Assembly (NCBI GenBank): GCA_004431415.1
Contig: QPMI01000581.1
Location: 36,021 to 100,020 of the forward strand
Direction: 5' to 3'
Length of the DNA stretch: 64,000 nucleotides
From: Cyanophora paradoxa
Taxonomy: Eukaryota; Glaucocystophyceae; Cyanophorales; Cyanophoraceae
Shown: piece by piece, positions 27,238 through 37,939 of the stretch
Layout: every line of letters starts with the position of its first letter
How positions within the stretch are numbered: the first letter of the stretch is position 1
Notes under the pieces: generated by a model
What the model saw: only the letters and a program-made list of their open reading frames with translations
What the model was told of the DNA's origin: nothing
The model's database searches: none
Program-made: the position numbers and the translations under genes

Positions 27238-30200
27238 ATGGACGTTACCCAGAATAATGCAGCGACTCGGCGCTTCCGGTTGGCCAGAATCAAAGACCAG
27301 ATCGAAGCGCTCGCGATATCATTGTATAATCGACGCGTCATACATTGGGCCTTCAAAAATAAATTGATTAGAATTTCAGCACAAGGCTCGAGAACACGTT
27401 TTGCAACGTTGGAAAAGTACGCTTCACTCTTGAACGAACTTGCAAGACTTCCTAGGTCAGCGCGTCCTGTGTCAGGTCGTCGACTAGAGCTAGCGATTGC
27501 TGAGGGCCAGGCCGACATTGTTCGAGGGTTCTCAGAATTACCTGAGGTTGACGGTGGAGATGATGTTCAAATCAATGACAGCAATACGACTACAGCGCTT
27601 GACGGGCGATATGCGGAGTGGAAATACCAATTGCCTCGCGGTTCTGGCCGCGTAACCTCGATGCAAGCCCGATTTGAGAACAACGAACTTTTCAAACAGA
27701 ACGCAATAGCATTCGTTAGCGCCCAGGTAAATCTTGCAGAGGCGGTAAGAATGGGCATTGCACTACAAATCTCTGGATTAGCGGTATACAGAAAGCCAGA
27801 GACTGATACAACAATTGCAATCATTATTGAGCATCGCCGTTTCGATCGCATCGAGCCAGGGCAAGCATCGAGACTGCTCTGCGCTCACAGCTGGAAGAAC
27901 TAGACATTCTTGCGACAGAGAAAAGCAGGGATTCCTCAGTTTTCGACACATGGATACATCTGGTCTTTAAAACTGTGCGATACTTCCGCCGCATGGGTGG
28001 CCGTGGACGTAGGTTCACACTCCCGCGGTGGCTTGTGGAGAAGCAGGCACTCATCAATATCGATGCTCCGAACAATGAATGCTTCAAGTATGCTGTACTT
28101 GCAGCTCAGCACGCGCTACGACCGGGCCAGGATTCACGCAGTGCTTGTCATTATCGACCGTATGAGAGCTCTTTGGACTGCACTATGCTCACATTTCCCA
28201 CCCCGCTAGATTCAAAGGTTTTCAAAAAGTTCGAGCAGGCTAACAACGTAAACCTATGTATTTATACGACAGCATTAGATGAACAGGACATTGTACCAAT
28301 CCATATCAGCGCAGCAAAAGACGCAATACCAATCTTGTATGTACCTGCAGGCAGCGACAATGATGTAGGGCATTATCTCTGGATCAAGAACATCTCACGT
28401 CTGTTTGGAAAACATGATTCTCCCGCCAAACACTATTGTCTTGCGTGTCAAACAGGTTTTAGCTCAGGTGCTGCGTTTGAAAATCATCTTAAATATGACC
28501 GTTGCCTCGATCGAGACGAGCATGCGAGAGATGTTCTGCCGAAAAAAGGAGCCCACATCCAGAAGTTTATTAACTATGAGTACTCAATCCGGCAACGTCT
28601 GGTCGGATATGCTGATTCAGAGACGATTACAATGCCAATTCCCTGCATTAGTGGAAAGACCGAAAAGAAAGGTGTGCATGTGATTGCTTCAGTCGGCTGT
28701 CTGGTTGTATCTTCGAAAGGTGAACAGTTTTGTTTCAAATACATGGGTTCGGAGAGCGAGGACTGCGCTGAGAAGTTCGTGCAATGGTTGGACGAAATGG
28801 AACCACAATTTCGAGAGCTCTTGCGAGAGACTGCACCAATCCAGATTACTCAGGAAGAGGAGCAGCGTTTTCAAACGACGACCGAGTGCTACATGTGCAA
28901 GAACACGTTCAAGGATGCGAAAGACAAGCACCGTGATCACTGCCACGAATCTGGCCGATATTTCGGGGCTGCCTGCAGAGCTTGCAATCGACGCCGCGCG
29001 AAATCAGCTGCTGTTCCATTATTCTGGCACAACGGTCGAGGATTTGACTTCCACCTGCTCGTACGTGCTCTAGCATCTGGCTATAACCGTCGTTTAGCAG
29101 CTTGGAAGGAGTTTCAAGCGCATGTCGAAAGCGAGTTTGAAAGCAAGTACGGTGGACGTGAGATGACCCCAGAGCAGAAAAAGAAGGCGAAGAAGGGGCT
29201 CGAACGCCGACTCCGCCCACAGAGTCTCCTTTCGATAAAATTCGATCAGGTCTTTCAGAATAGCGAGCGAATTTCGCAGTTCAAGTATGGAATTTACGTT
29301 CTACGGGACTCGGCTCAGCACTTGAATGCGAGCTTGGACGACCTTGCAAAGGCTCTGCCCGCGGAAAAGAAGAAGATCACGCGCTCGCTGTATCTGGACG
29401 AGACTCGGTTCAAGCTGATGACTAGCAAAGGGATTTACCCTTATGATTACATGACGAGCTGGGCTCGCTTTCAGGAGTCTAAACTGCCTGCACGTCGTTA
29501 TTTCAAAAATCAGCTTAAACAGAAGAAATGCACGAAAGATGAGTACGCACATGCGAAGGCTGTTTGGCGAGAGCTCGGCTGCAGAACGCTATCAGGCTAT
29601 ACAATGGAGTATATGATGACAGATATCGCGTTACTAGCTGACGTGTTTGAAAACTATCGTGATACGTGTATTGAAACGTATGGCCTAGATCCTAGCTATT
29701 TTATGTCATCGCCGGGATTTGCTTGGCAGGCAGCACTTAAGCACACTGGAGTGAAGCTCGAGCTCTTTCACGAGGGGCAGCAGGATATGCACAGATTTAT
29801 AGAATCCGGGATCAGGGGCGGAATCTCAATGATCTCAAAACGCTACGCACGAGCTGAGAACAAATATTTGAGCATAAAGTTCAACAAGTACACCCACGCT
29901 GTTGAGCCTACAGTCTCACAGTCTACATGCATGTCTAACTACTACCGAACACACAAGGAATCGTGGCTCATGTACCTCGATGCAAACAACTTGTACGGCG
30001 TCGCAATGAAGCGCAAGCTACCCACAGGAGATTTCCGCTGGGATAAACTAGATCAAGACGTTGATGTAATGCAGTACGTTGCAAGCCTTGACGCGGATGG
30101 AGCTCGTGGCTATGCTCTCGAAGTCGATATGTACATGCCTGAGCATCTCCATGACGAGTTCTCAGACTATCCGCTGGCCCCGAACGGATGTGTGTGTCCA

Positions 30201-31294
30201 AGGAACACCTATCAAAGCGACAACAGGATATGATTAACGACGAGAAGCTTACCTCAGTTGAACGAACTCCAAAGCTCGTTCCGAATCTGCTTCCAAAAAA
30301 GAATTATGTTGTTGATGGACGCTTGCTTCAGCTCTATACGTCACTGGGAATGATAGTAACCAACATCCATCGGGTCCTATCGTACGAACAAAGCGCATGG
30401 CTAGGGCGTTTCATAGATCTCAATACTCAAAAACGTAAAGAATCGCAGTTCACATACCAGAAGGACCTTTACAAGTTGATGAACAACAGTGTCTTCGGAA
30501 AGACGATGGAGAACGTGAGAAAGCACTGCTTTTCAGAGCTTGTGACTTCGGGAGACCGTCTGGTGAAGATCAACAGCGAACCAAATCGGTTGAAGCAGGT
30601 GGTGATGTACGAAGAGAACCTTGTATTCGTTTCCAAGCGCAAAAGTGAGTACAATCTGAACAAACCTATCTACTGCGGGTTCGTCATCCTCGAACTTTCC
30701 AAGCTGCACATGTACCGCTTTTACTACCAGGTGCTCAAGCCGCTTTGGGGCCAGCGGCTGACACTATTAGGTACGGATACTGACAGTCTCATCATCGAGG
30801 TTCGCACCAAAGATATCTATGCTGATTTACGCTCAATCAAGCATGAGCTGGATGTTAGCGACTACCCAGAGACACATCGATTCTTCGATGGCATGACAGC
30901 CGATGAGGTTCGAGCTCTACGATCGATGGGGAAAACTCCGGGATTATTCAAGGATGAGCTCCATGGTCTGCAAATGACAGAGTGGATCGCTAACCGGCCG
31001 AAATCTTATTATTATTCGCGTGAAGATTCCACGGACAAGCAGGTATGCAAGGGTATTCAAAAGACGTACTACAACAGACTCACAAGGGATGTATTCTTCC
31101 GGTGCGTCTGTCCTAAAGAGGGAGAAAAGCAATCGTATGACATCAAAGGAATTCTCGGTTTCCGCTCGAAACTACATGAGATTTATTTACAACGAACCTC
31201 GCGTCAGGCTCTTCATCCCCTTGATACCAAACGCTTCCTCGAGACTGACGGGATCAACACCCGAGCGATTGGACATTATAAAAATCGCGCCTGA
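27238..31294 (+). CDS. Protein-primed family-B DNA polymerase (element D), two frameshifts
   Basis: Polinton-type PolB of about 1340 codons in three pieces: 27,238-27,903, then another frame to 30,233, then a third frame to 31,294. Shifts lie near 27.87 and 30.2 kb. The N-terminal part contains INIDAPNNECFKYAVLAA, a segment common in these enzymes. Zinc finger HYCLACQTGF; exonuclease motifs I YADSETI, II WHNGRGFDFH and III MMTDIALLADVF are all present; HNH-like module CYMC, HRDHCHESGRYFG, CRACN; polymerase motifs A LDANNLYG, B KLMNNSVFGK, C GTDTDS. So it is a proofreading enzyme apart from the indels. GC-rich codon use differs from elements B and C. Confidence 0.8.
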
Positions 31295-31303
31295 TTTACA
31301 AAG

Positions 31304-32206
31304 ATGTACCAGATTACTGCGCCACCGGGTGTCTGGCAAATTGACGTATTATTTATTGGGAGATTTCGCTTGTTTGCAGGAGTCGAGATTGCAACCCGCT
31401 TTGCTGTCGTCCGCAAGCTCGAGACCTTTAAGCAGCTTCCAAAAATGATTGCACAGCTGCCTGGAATCTGGGGTTTTTCTGGAGACAACGGTTTTAACAC
31501 AGCAGCGATTCGGGCAATGGCTGCAGAGAACTCGTTAAAAATGCACACTGATGTGGCTAAGGATGATCACATTTCAAAAGGAAACAAGCTGGGAATTATT
31601 GACAGGTTTGCGCGGACATTGCGAGCGTTGATCCAGGCAGACACCGAAGCACGTGGCTCACCGCATTTTCTGTCACGTTTGCCGGCAATTATTAAGGCGT
31701 ACAATGAAACAGCCCACAGCTCTTTCGGCGGAGAGCACTCCCCAACATGGATGCGGGAAAACTCGCAGGTTGCCGAGCAGTTGCATCAAGTGCGACAGCG
31801 ACAGAACGATATCGAACGAGAGAATGCTAACTTGCCTAGACCAGGAACCGAAGTGCAAGTCCTGGAGCCGAAGCCAAGCGTGTTTGCAAAGGGTGTGGCG
31901 AAACCAAGCAAAGAGACGTATGTTGTTGCTGGCGCTGATAGAAATCGCATAAGGCTTATCACTAAACAAGGCGTGGAGATTTCTAGGCGAGTAAAACCTT
32001 CCGAGTTTCGTGCTCCTCGTGAGCTGCCAGATCAGACAAAGATTAATCGCTCATCTGCTAGAGCAAAGCAAGAACGTCAGCTTATGCGCGAGGGATTGAT
32101 TGAAACGAAAAAATACAGCGGCCAAAGCCGACAGGATCGTGAGCTAAAGAAGCTCGAGGTTGCAGGAGAGCCAAAGCTAAGAGCAGGGGCTAAGCAACGT
32201 CTCTAG
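31304..32206 (+). CDS. Retroviral-type integrase (element D)
   Basis: 300 residues starting 9 bp after the polymerase stop. Core: WQIDVLFIG (first Asp), FSGDNGFNT (second Asp) and KLGIIDRFARTLRAL, where the canonical Glu position is occupied by Asp. A basic C-terminal region (SRRVKPSEFRAP) follows. It lacks an N-terminal extension, beginning almost at the core, so the start could be further upstream in another frame. The tail GQSRQDRELKKLEVAGEPKL resembles the element C integrase tail (SRELKKLTIAGTQKLSE). Confidence 0.8.
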   Translation: MYQITAPPGVWQIDVLFIGRFRLFAGVEIATRFAVVRKLETFKQLPKMIAQLPGIWGFSGDNGFNTAAIRAMAAENSLKMHTDVAKDDHISKGNKLGIIDRFARTLRALIQADTEARGSPHFLSRLPAIIKAYNETAHSSFGGEHSPTWMRENSQVAEQLHQVRQRQNDIERENANLPRPGTEVQVLEPKPSVFAKGVAKPSKETYVVAGADRNRIRLITKQGVEISRRVKPSEFRAPRELPDQTKINRSSARAKQERQLMREGLIETKKYSGQSRQDRELKKLEVAGEPKLRAGAKQRL

Positions 32207-32507
32207 CAAGGCATCTACGCGCAATTGCAGTCTTGTGGTACTCGCGGATCCGATCAGGATTCTCAGCTCGATACTTCGCTGTGATGGCAAGCTGTTTCAA
32301 GCGGTATGTTTCGTTTGAATGACGAAGCTTTCGATTACGCTCGGCATTCTTCCTTCTGCGCTCCGCTAGAATCTCTGGGGTGACCTCGATCGGTTTAGGC
32401 CCCTTCTTTTCCGGCTGGTATGGCTCCATTGTTAAAAGACTAACCTTAGGAGGTCGCCCACGTCCACGCTTTACCACAGTACAATCCGCAGTAATTGCAG
32501 AAGTCAT
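32190..32507 (-). CDS. AT-hook protein (element D)
   Basis: 105 residues. AT-hook VKRGRGRPPKV near residue 12 and a second basic GPKPIEV, then two Arg/Lys-rich helices. Convergent overlap of 17 bp with the integrase stop. Upstream, the minus strand reads gtcttaaaagga followed by cttattattgagagac, a degenerate version of the TTAAAG/TATA/GAGAG promoter pattern of elements B and C. Likely a DNA-binding architectural protein. Confidence 0.6.
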   Translation of the reverse strand: MTSAITADCTVVKRGRGRPPKVSLLTMEPYQPEKKGPKPIEVTPEILAERRRKNAERNRKLRHSNETYRLKQLAITAKYRAENPDRIREYHKTAIARRCLARDVA

Positions 32508-32683
32508 TGCTCAGTTTGTCTCTCAATAATAAGACACATAAATCCTTTTAAGACAAATTAGCGCAACTTTTGGACGGCCACGCAAGCGTAGTCGTCAGAC
32601 AATCAGACTCTCCTGCGGCCTGCGGAGCGCTGACTAAAAGATAATGCAATCTGTAGATGTAACGAAAGCCGACTATTTTTTTA

Positions 32684-32994
32684 ATGGAACTTGAATTCGA
32701 AACGGTAGAGGAAGAGTTTAATCTCGAAGACTGCTGGCCTGGAAGAACTCACGAATCGCCTGATCATCTGATTTCGTTCGGCATTTACAAGGGCACATCG
32801 TTCCTGTGGATTGCATCAGCAAAACCAGATTACACTGCTTGGTTGCTTAGGCAGGCTTGGCTACCGGCTTTTGATCGCGCTGCTTTCTTACGTGTAAAAA
32901 CTTTGATAGAGCCGAAGTCACTCCAGACGATTTGTCAACAGAATAAACGCGGTCCGCGGTCGCAGCTTCATATATCAAAACCTGATACGAATGA
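32684..32994 (+). CDS. Small protein with ExoX-C/DUF3820-like motif, interrupted by element B
   Basis: Residues 28-62 (ISFGIYKGTSFLWIASAKPD, then YTAWLLRQ) match the FGKYKG--W--YL-WLL pattern of the small domain found at the end of exonuclease X-like proteins and alone in many viral genomes. Its function there is unclear. The frame is broken at 32,994 by the insertion. From 32,847 onward it overlaps, in antisense, the displaced C-terminal part of the ATPase, so the real gene may end earlier. Confidence 0.45.
32847..32994 (-). pseudogene. Displaced C-terminal piece of the element D packaging ATPase
   Basis: On the minus strand an open frame leads from the insertion point to a TAA at 32,847. 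Its content (SYQVLIYEAATADRVYSV) matches the ATPase C-terminus of element B (NYQTVITGLQGYDIKVYTD). The N-terminal part is at 44,245-44,806 on the same strand. The two pieces were one gene before element B inserted. Confidence 0.7.
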
Positions 32995-33310
32995 AAAAAA
33001 TGGTAAAGTGGGGCTACTGTCACCACATCGATTAATTCCCAATATATCAAACAATCCCAATCAAAATCCTCTCGATTCTCAGTCTTTACCAATCAGAATT
33101 CAACAAATTCTCAGTCTCTCAATCACAATTAATCGAAGTTATATCTTAAATTAATTAATCGAAGTTATATCATTATCTCGATTCATTATATTTAATCGAA
33201 GTTATATCTTAAATCTTATTTATCGAAGTTATATCATAATCTCGATTAATTATATTTAATCGAAGTTATATCAATATCTCGATTAGTTATATTCAATCGA
33301 AGTTATATCA
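32995..33310. repeat. Left terminal inverted repeat of element B
   Basis: The first 157 bp (32,995-33,151) are identical to the inverse of the right end. From 33,130 there follow six copies of AATCGAAGTTATATC with 13-43-bp spacers (attatctcgattcattatat...). Imperfect repeat identity with the other end continues for about 250 bp. Confidence 0.9.
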
Positions 33311-33385
33311 ATTTTAAACGTAATCAAATTTTGACCGATCCAAAAAAATGACGACTGTTTTTAAATTAACCATATCGATCTGTAA

Positions 33386-33679
33386 ATGACCACCATAATA
33401 CCAGAAGATGTTGAAGAGATTCTTCAAGATATGCCCATAATTCCAGATGAGCAACAATTAAGCAAATTGATTGAGAAAACCGCTAATAGTGCTGGTTTAA
33501 ATGTTAACAAACTACCAAGCAAATATAAAACAAATCTTATGAAAGGCTTCTTATCTACCATGGAAACTATGAACACACACCAATACTCACAAATATTAGA
33601 AAAAAGACACGATGTAAACCATACACGCTGTAAATTACGTAGGAAATTGATTTTGAAAAACGCAATGGACACGAAATGA
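33386..33679 (+). CDS. Small hypothetical protein at the left end of element B
   Basis: 97 residues, first gene inside the left terminal repeat. Acidic N-terminus (IIPEDVEEILQDMPIIPDEQ), then a basic C-terminus (KLRRKLILKNAM); probably alpha-helical. Not recognised. Convergent with the ATPase gene, 21 bp apart. Confidence 0.45.
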   Translation: MTTIIPEDVEEILQDMPIIPDEQQLSKLIEKTANSAGLNVNKLPSKYKTNLMKGFLSTMETMNTHQYSQILEKRHDVNHTRCKLRRKLILKNAMDTK

Positions 33680-33700
33680 GTTTCAAACATTCCTTGTTAT

Positions 33701-34468
33701 CTAAACCGTTATTGTTGTGGGTTCATTACTAATTCGTATTGATTCTCTCTTTTTTATCGCTCGTCTCTTAACAAACTTCTTAAAGCCTTTCATATCATCA
33801 TCTGTTAATATTGCGCGGTCTGTGTATACTTTGATATCATACCCTTGCAATCCAGTTATGACTGTTTGGTAATTGTAACCCCACATTTTATGTAACTCTT
33901 TGTAGGTCTTTTTATCAAGACCCCCATTATACTCATCATAAGCGCAGTTAAACTCCTTCTCATTCCCAAGAATATTGAAAAATACTACGAACTCAACATT
34001 TCGACGAATTGTAGTAGAAATAGAGCATAAACGTTGAGTATTAATAATTACTGTAATCGAATAATGACGGGCTGTCGTGATCAGTTTAGATAACACAGCC
34101 GAATTATGCATATCTAAATTGGAACCGATCATATCATCAAGTATAATAACAAGATTGTTGCGTTTTTCATTATTTTCAATTCGTTTCTTTTGCATGCTAA
34201 TGAGTTTCACTACTACATTATCGTCCCATTCCTCATAGATATTATCAGGATGCGTTATATCTCTGAACTGACCTGTAAATGCAGTAGAACTAAAAACTAC
34301 AATCTGATCGATCTTATCCCTCAGTTCATAAAGTAGATATTTGCAGTAGGTTGTTTTTCCCGAGTTGCTGCGCCCGCAAAGTAAAAAACGCGTGCTTAAC
34401 TTTACTGTTCTTGCAGGCTCAAACTCTGGGATGTCGTTCAAATCAATATCCATTCCTGTGTTATCCAT
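33701..34468 (-). CDS. Packaging ATPase (A32/FtsK-HerA type), element B
   Basis: 255 residues. Walker A CGRSNSGKTTY near 34, Walker B NLVIILDDMIG near 105, then TVIINTQRLCSI with an Arg-containing TIRRNVEF strand. Downstream of the MCP on the same strand, the standard capsid-packaging pair. The closest match is the split ATPase of element D (GPTNSGKSTY, TTQRLCGISPTVRRN). Looks intact. C-terminus basic (KKFVKRRAIKKRE). Confidence 0.88.
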   Translation of the reverse strand: MDNTGMDIDLNDIPEFEPARTVKLSTRFLLCGRSNSGKTTYCKYLLYELRDKIDQIVVFSSTAFTGQFRDITHPDNIYEEWDDNVVVKLISMQKKRIENNEKRNNLVIILDDMIGSNLDMHNSAVLSKLITTARHYSITVIINTQRLCSISTTIRRNVEFVVFFNILGNEKEFNCAYDEYNGGLDKKTYKELHKMWGYNYQTVITGLQGYDIKVYTDRAILTDDDMKGFKKFVKRRAIKKRESIRISNEPTTITV

Positions 34469-34614
34469 TACAGTAATAAGATAAAAAACAAAATAAACCC
34501 CTTAGCGCATGCAAGGCATGCTTGTCATGCCGACCCTACTACTTTTGCGCTTCCTACTCTAACGAAAGAAAAGAATCTACTTCCTTCGGTCGTTGCGCGC
34601 GGGCGAAACCGCGC

Positions 34615-35841
34615 TTAGAAGTTCGAGACTTTCAGGGTAGAAATGTTGTAGCCATTGAGGACCATAACATTGTGTCGTAGGGCATAGATATCAACCTGAA
34701 CAGGAGCAGCATCAGTGCATCCCGAAACAGTGAGATCCATGTAACTGGAACTGCTGTTGAAGAAATCCTGGTAACCCATAACACTGTTCCGAAGCGAATC
34801 TTTTCCAGATTTGGAAAGAACGATTCCGTAAATATTTCCATTCTCGAATCCATAAGTAGTATTGCCAACAGTAACACCCTTGTAATGAGAAGGAATGTGA
34901 TTGATAGCCGAGAGGAAACCAGAAATGGGTTTGTTGGAGATATCGAGGGAGCGATTGTTGTGGAAGATCTGGAACTGATCGATCTTAACATCCGATACAT
35001 GACCACAGAAATCCGAGTGAGTGTAGGTATTTAGTTTGTTCACCTCTCGAACAGTCATGAGAATTGAATGAACCAGTCCGGAAACATTAGCGAGTGTAAC
35101 CTCAACCGATTCACCAGCATCAGCGGTTTTGAGCGCTCGTGTCTTCTTGTGGATGACCTCTGTGATCGGAATGCGAATGCCACCTTGTTCATTTGCCATT
35201 TTCAAAAGTGTCTCAGCCTCAGCCGAAGCGATGTTTACGAATTGACAGATCAGGGAGCAATCTGAAAAGGTAACAGATCCACCGGCAGGAACTTTGACAA
35301 TTGCAGCATCACGGAAATCAACCTCGATTGTTGGCATATCAGCCAGAGTGCATAGTGGAAAATAGGCATCATCCCAGAAAGCAGCCGGGATTTTAACGAT
35401 GTATTCCATAGCCTCATCTGTGCTTTCACGATCAAGTTCTTTGAAGTAACCGAGAGAAGCATACATGCTGCTCATTGTAGCATGATCATTATCAATCAGA
35501 GCGTTAACAGTAATCCAGTCACCAGGGATGATATACTTGAAACCACCATGAACAAAGCGGACCTCATTAATAAAGGAAGAACCACCATTAGGGAGGGTGC
35601 AGGCTACACCACCACCAGTGGCAATCTTGAAATAGAGTGAAACACCAGCAAGGAGTTGTTTGCGAGGTAGATCGAAGTAAGCGGTATTCTTAAAGCCAAA
35701 AGTATTGCCTCGGGGACGAACTTGCTCGAGGAATGGTTTGTACTTGGGGTTGGTTCCGATTTGGAGACCAGGGGAAAGATAAATTTGATCAGAACCGGGA
35801 GTAACGAGGAGTTCCTTAAGGGTAGTTCCAGTGAGTGCCAT
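34615..35841 (-). CDS. Major capsid protein, double jelly-roll type (element B)
   Basis: 408 residues. Begins with TTLKELLVTPGSDQIYLSPG and the conserved GFKNTAYFDLPRKQLL strand, and ends in NVMVLNGYNISTLKVSNF. Length, beta-rich composition and position next to the packaging ATPase fit Polinton MCPs. The C-terminal 100 residues match the fragment at 44,807-45,130 at most positions (YGIVLSKSGKDSL, DFFNSSSSY). The divergent gene at 35,894 starts 52 bp away. Assignment rests on family pattern and synteny. Confidence 0.75.
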   Translation of the reverse strand: MALTGTTLKELLVTPGSDQIYLSPGLQIGTNPKYKPFLEQVRPRGNTFGFKNTAYFDLPRKQLLAGVSLYFKIATGGGVACTLPNGGSSFINEVRFVHGGFKYIIPGDWITVNALIDNDHATMSSMYASLGYFKELDRESTDEAMEYIVKIPAAFWDDAYFPLCTLADMPTIEVDFRDAAIVKVPAGGSVTFSDCSLICQFVNIASAEAETLLKMANEQGGIRIPITEVIHKKTRALKTADAGESVEVTLANVSGLVHSILMTVREVNKLNTYTHSDFCGHVSDVKIDQFQIFHNNRSLDISNKPISGFLSAINHIPSHYKGVTVGNTTYGFENGNIYGIVLSKSGKDSLRNSVMGYQDFFNSSSSYMDLTVSGCTDAAPVQVDIYALRHNVMVLNGYNISTLKVSNF

Positions 35842-35893
35842 CTCTTATGTTTAAAATACCAAAAGAAATTTTTAAAATGCTTTATTAAACAGA

Positions 35894-36793
35894 ATGACGC
35901 GTCATTACCTTAATATTGATTCCAGGGACCGAGATGATGGAACCCCAACGAACTTCACTTATAAAATTCCCCATGCAATCCAAAATGTGAGAGCCTGCAG
36001 AGTGACTAACTTTGAGATGTTCAATAACATTTACAATCTCAGCGAAAATGGAAGTTTGATTACAGGAACCTATGATGCTGGGGATGTAATTAAAACTAAG
36101 AATAACACTATTTCAAAAGGGACATATACTTCGGATAGTTTGGTGAATCTTCTAAATGCCAAATTAGCTTCACAGGTGTATGGTGCAGCAGGAACTACCT
36201 ATACTCGCCATTTCTACGTTACATATGATCCTGTTACCATGTTTCTAAGGTTCATGTGCGATGCAACATTTACCCTCACCTTTGGAAGTCGGATTTTAGC
36301 GAACTTCCTTGGTTTCCCAGATCGCAGACCTGACAGTTCTGAAAATGGTTACGCTTCTGCCCTGCTCGATTCACCTGTAACAGTTGGAGCTAATACTTAT
36401 AATTACTACATTGACAGTGTTATACCGCTTGATCTTCTGTTTAACTCTTACATCCTTCTACATGTCGATCCACTCAAAGGCAATTATGTTAGCAAGAATA
36501 CCAGTGATGATAAAGCCCTCGCAAAAATTGAGATTGACCAAACGGTAGGCAGTCTACTAAAATACGATTCATCGAATAATTCCATGATATTGCATGAGCA
36601 AAATGGTTTGGTGGAAGTTGAAACGCTAAAAGTTCGTCTTACATATTGGAATGGTGCTGAAACGGATATTACCACTGACTGGTCGATGACGCTTGAACTC
36701 ATTACGGAAGATGATAAAGATCTGACCAAGAAAGCATTGAAGAATGTCATTAAAGAGTTGGAGGGACTCTACTTGCCGTTCTCACGGTCATAG
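35894..36793 (+). CDS. Minor capsid/penton-type protein (element B)
   Basis: 299 residues. The N-terminus NIDSRDRDDGTPTNFTYKIP is the typical IDS-RDR--PTNF signature of penton/minor capsid proteins in Polinton-like viruses and related large DNA viruses; the remainder is beta-rich. Transcribed divergently from the MCP. Two genes at 58.4-60.2 kb carry the same kind of N-terminus. Likely a single jelly-roll vertex protein, though it could be another capsid accessory. Confidence 0.65.
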   Translation: MTRHYLNIDSRDRDDGTPTNFTYKIPHAIQNVRACRVTNFEMFNNIYNLSENGSLITGTYDAGDVIKTKNNTISKGTYTSDSLVNLLNAKLASQVYGAAGTTYTRHFYVTYDPVTMFLRFMCDATFTLTFGSRILANFLGFPDRRPDSSENGYASALLDSPVTVGANTYNYYIDSVIPLDLLFNSYILLHVDPLKGNYVSKNTSDDKALAKIEIDQTVGSLLKYDSSNNSMILHEQNGLVEVETLKVRLTYWNGAETDITTDWSMTLELITEDDKDLTKKALKNVIKELEGLYLPFSRS

Positions 36794-36829
36794 GAAATAC
36801 TGTAGAATAAATTTGTCTCGATATTACAA

Positions 36830-37579
36830 ATGGCAACTCGAAAGACCCAGCCAAAGAATTTCTTAGCCAAACCAGTTGAGCAAGCGGAACCAGAACGGAA
36901 ACAGTTTAAGAAATCAAAAGGAACCGCTGCATATGGAACTGGTGATCTCGATAAAAATGTTCACCAGACCATGAATGCTCACACAATTGCGCTTACTTCA
37001 AACTCAAATGATGATAATGCCCTGGTTGATCAAGTCCCACTGAACCGCATGCCTGGAGCCAAACGAGGAATCAAGAAAGGACAGTTCAAATCATCGACAA
37101 AGGACAAGGTTGCCTCATCATCAACACTGCTGAAACTGCTTGATGGTGGTGAGCGACTCTACTCAACCTATTCCGAGAAAGACCATCGCAACCGCTACTT
37201 TATTCGTTCAACCACTGGTGGACTGAAATCTGTGACATACCAGTATGCTAAGAGTCTTGTTGATGGTATCGCAGCAGAGACCAAAAACGAAAACAGGATC
37301 AAGGAACAGCCAATCACAAAGGAAAAGGTTGAGAAGAAACCAGAAGTAACCCATGAAGTCATCCCTGAACCTGTTCATGTTGCAAAAGAATCGCCAGCCG
37401 AATTGATTGCAAAGACCATCGATTATCAAGAGTCCAACAAAACGGATTTGCCGGTCCTCAATAAATCGATCCTTCGGGTTGCCACTTCGCAGGCTGATCC
37501 AGTCAACTCGATTCCAAATGCTGCCCCAATGGTCTCAGGGTTTGCCAAGCTCGGTATTAAACCTGGTTATCGCCGTTAA
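36830..37579 (+). CDS. Basic hypothetical virion-type protein
   Basis: 249 residues, not recognised. Lys/Arg/Gln-rich N-terminus, central KRGIKKGQFKSSTKDK, and a low-complexity Glu/Pro/Val region (residues 160-195). Ends GFAKLGIKPGYRR. It follows the minor capsid gene by 36 bp in the same direction and occupies the place of a capsid-associated DNA-binding or membrane-less core protein; that role is inferred. Confidence 0.5.
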   Translation: MATRKTQPKNFLAKPVEQAEPERKQFKKSKGTAAYGTGDLDKNVHQTMNAHTIALTSNSNDDNALVDQVPLNRMPGAKRGIKKGQFKSSTKDKVASSSTLLKLLDGGERLYSTYSEKDHRNRYFIRSTTGGLKSVTYQYAKSLVDGIAAETKNENRIKEQPITKEKVEKKPEVTHEVIPEPVHVAKESPAELIAKTIDYQESNKTDLPVLNKSILRVATSQADPVNSIPNAAPMVSGFAKLGIKPGYRR

Positions 37580-37891
37580 GGGACGGCTCACGCATCATTT
37601 CCGAATTAAAAAAATCTTGAACATTGTTAGCGCTACGTAACCAATCTTATCCCGTAGGCTCAAAACTTCTTCATTTTTATGGAGGCGTTGTAGAGCGAAG
37701 TGAATTATCCACAGATATCACTTTAATCACCTGTTCTACCGGGTTCAGTGGTAGAAACTTGCAGCCGACAAGTGAGCCTATTTGGTTTCGGTGGCTTTAT
37801 CATTTTTCCAGCATCTTCTTTCAGAATTGGATGCTCTGCGATTGGGACCAAAATTTGACAGGAGTTTAATCGCTATATACAGACAGAAAAA
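37580..37891. other. Intergenic region without a convincing gene
   Basis: A short 81-codon frame (37,624-37,869) has no conserved feature and atypical composition. No repeats of note. The last part leads into the promoter of the SEAQKRA gene. Confidence 0.4.
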
Positions 37892-37925
37892 CTACTTAAA
37901 GATTTCTTAACATATATTAAGAGAG
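37892..37925 (+). promoter_or_regulatory. TTAAAG + TATA promoter motif upstream of the SEAQKRA gene
   Basis: ctacttaaagatttcttaac, then atatattaagagag, ending 15 bp before the ATG. Same layout as the promoter of the homologous gene in element C. Confidence 0.5.
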
Positions 37926-37939
37926 TAGAAAAGGACAAA

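Noticed and set aside
27186-29552. Several 80-110-codon minus-strand frames across the element D polymerase
   Set aside because: They are antisense shadows of a GC-rich real gene that has all polymerase motifs.
33130-33310. Telomere-like repeats at the end of element B
   Set aside because: Units are 15 bp in a variable 28-58-bp period and lie inside terminal inverted repeats; they do not resemble telomerase products.
36830-37579. Adenain-like cysteine protease expected in Polintons
   Set aside because: No His-Asp/Glu-Gln-Cys pattern is visible; the protein is basic and partly low-complexity.
37624-37869. 81-codon frame between element B genes
   Set aside because: No conserved motif, no promoter pattern, and element C lacks a counterpart; more likely non-coding.
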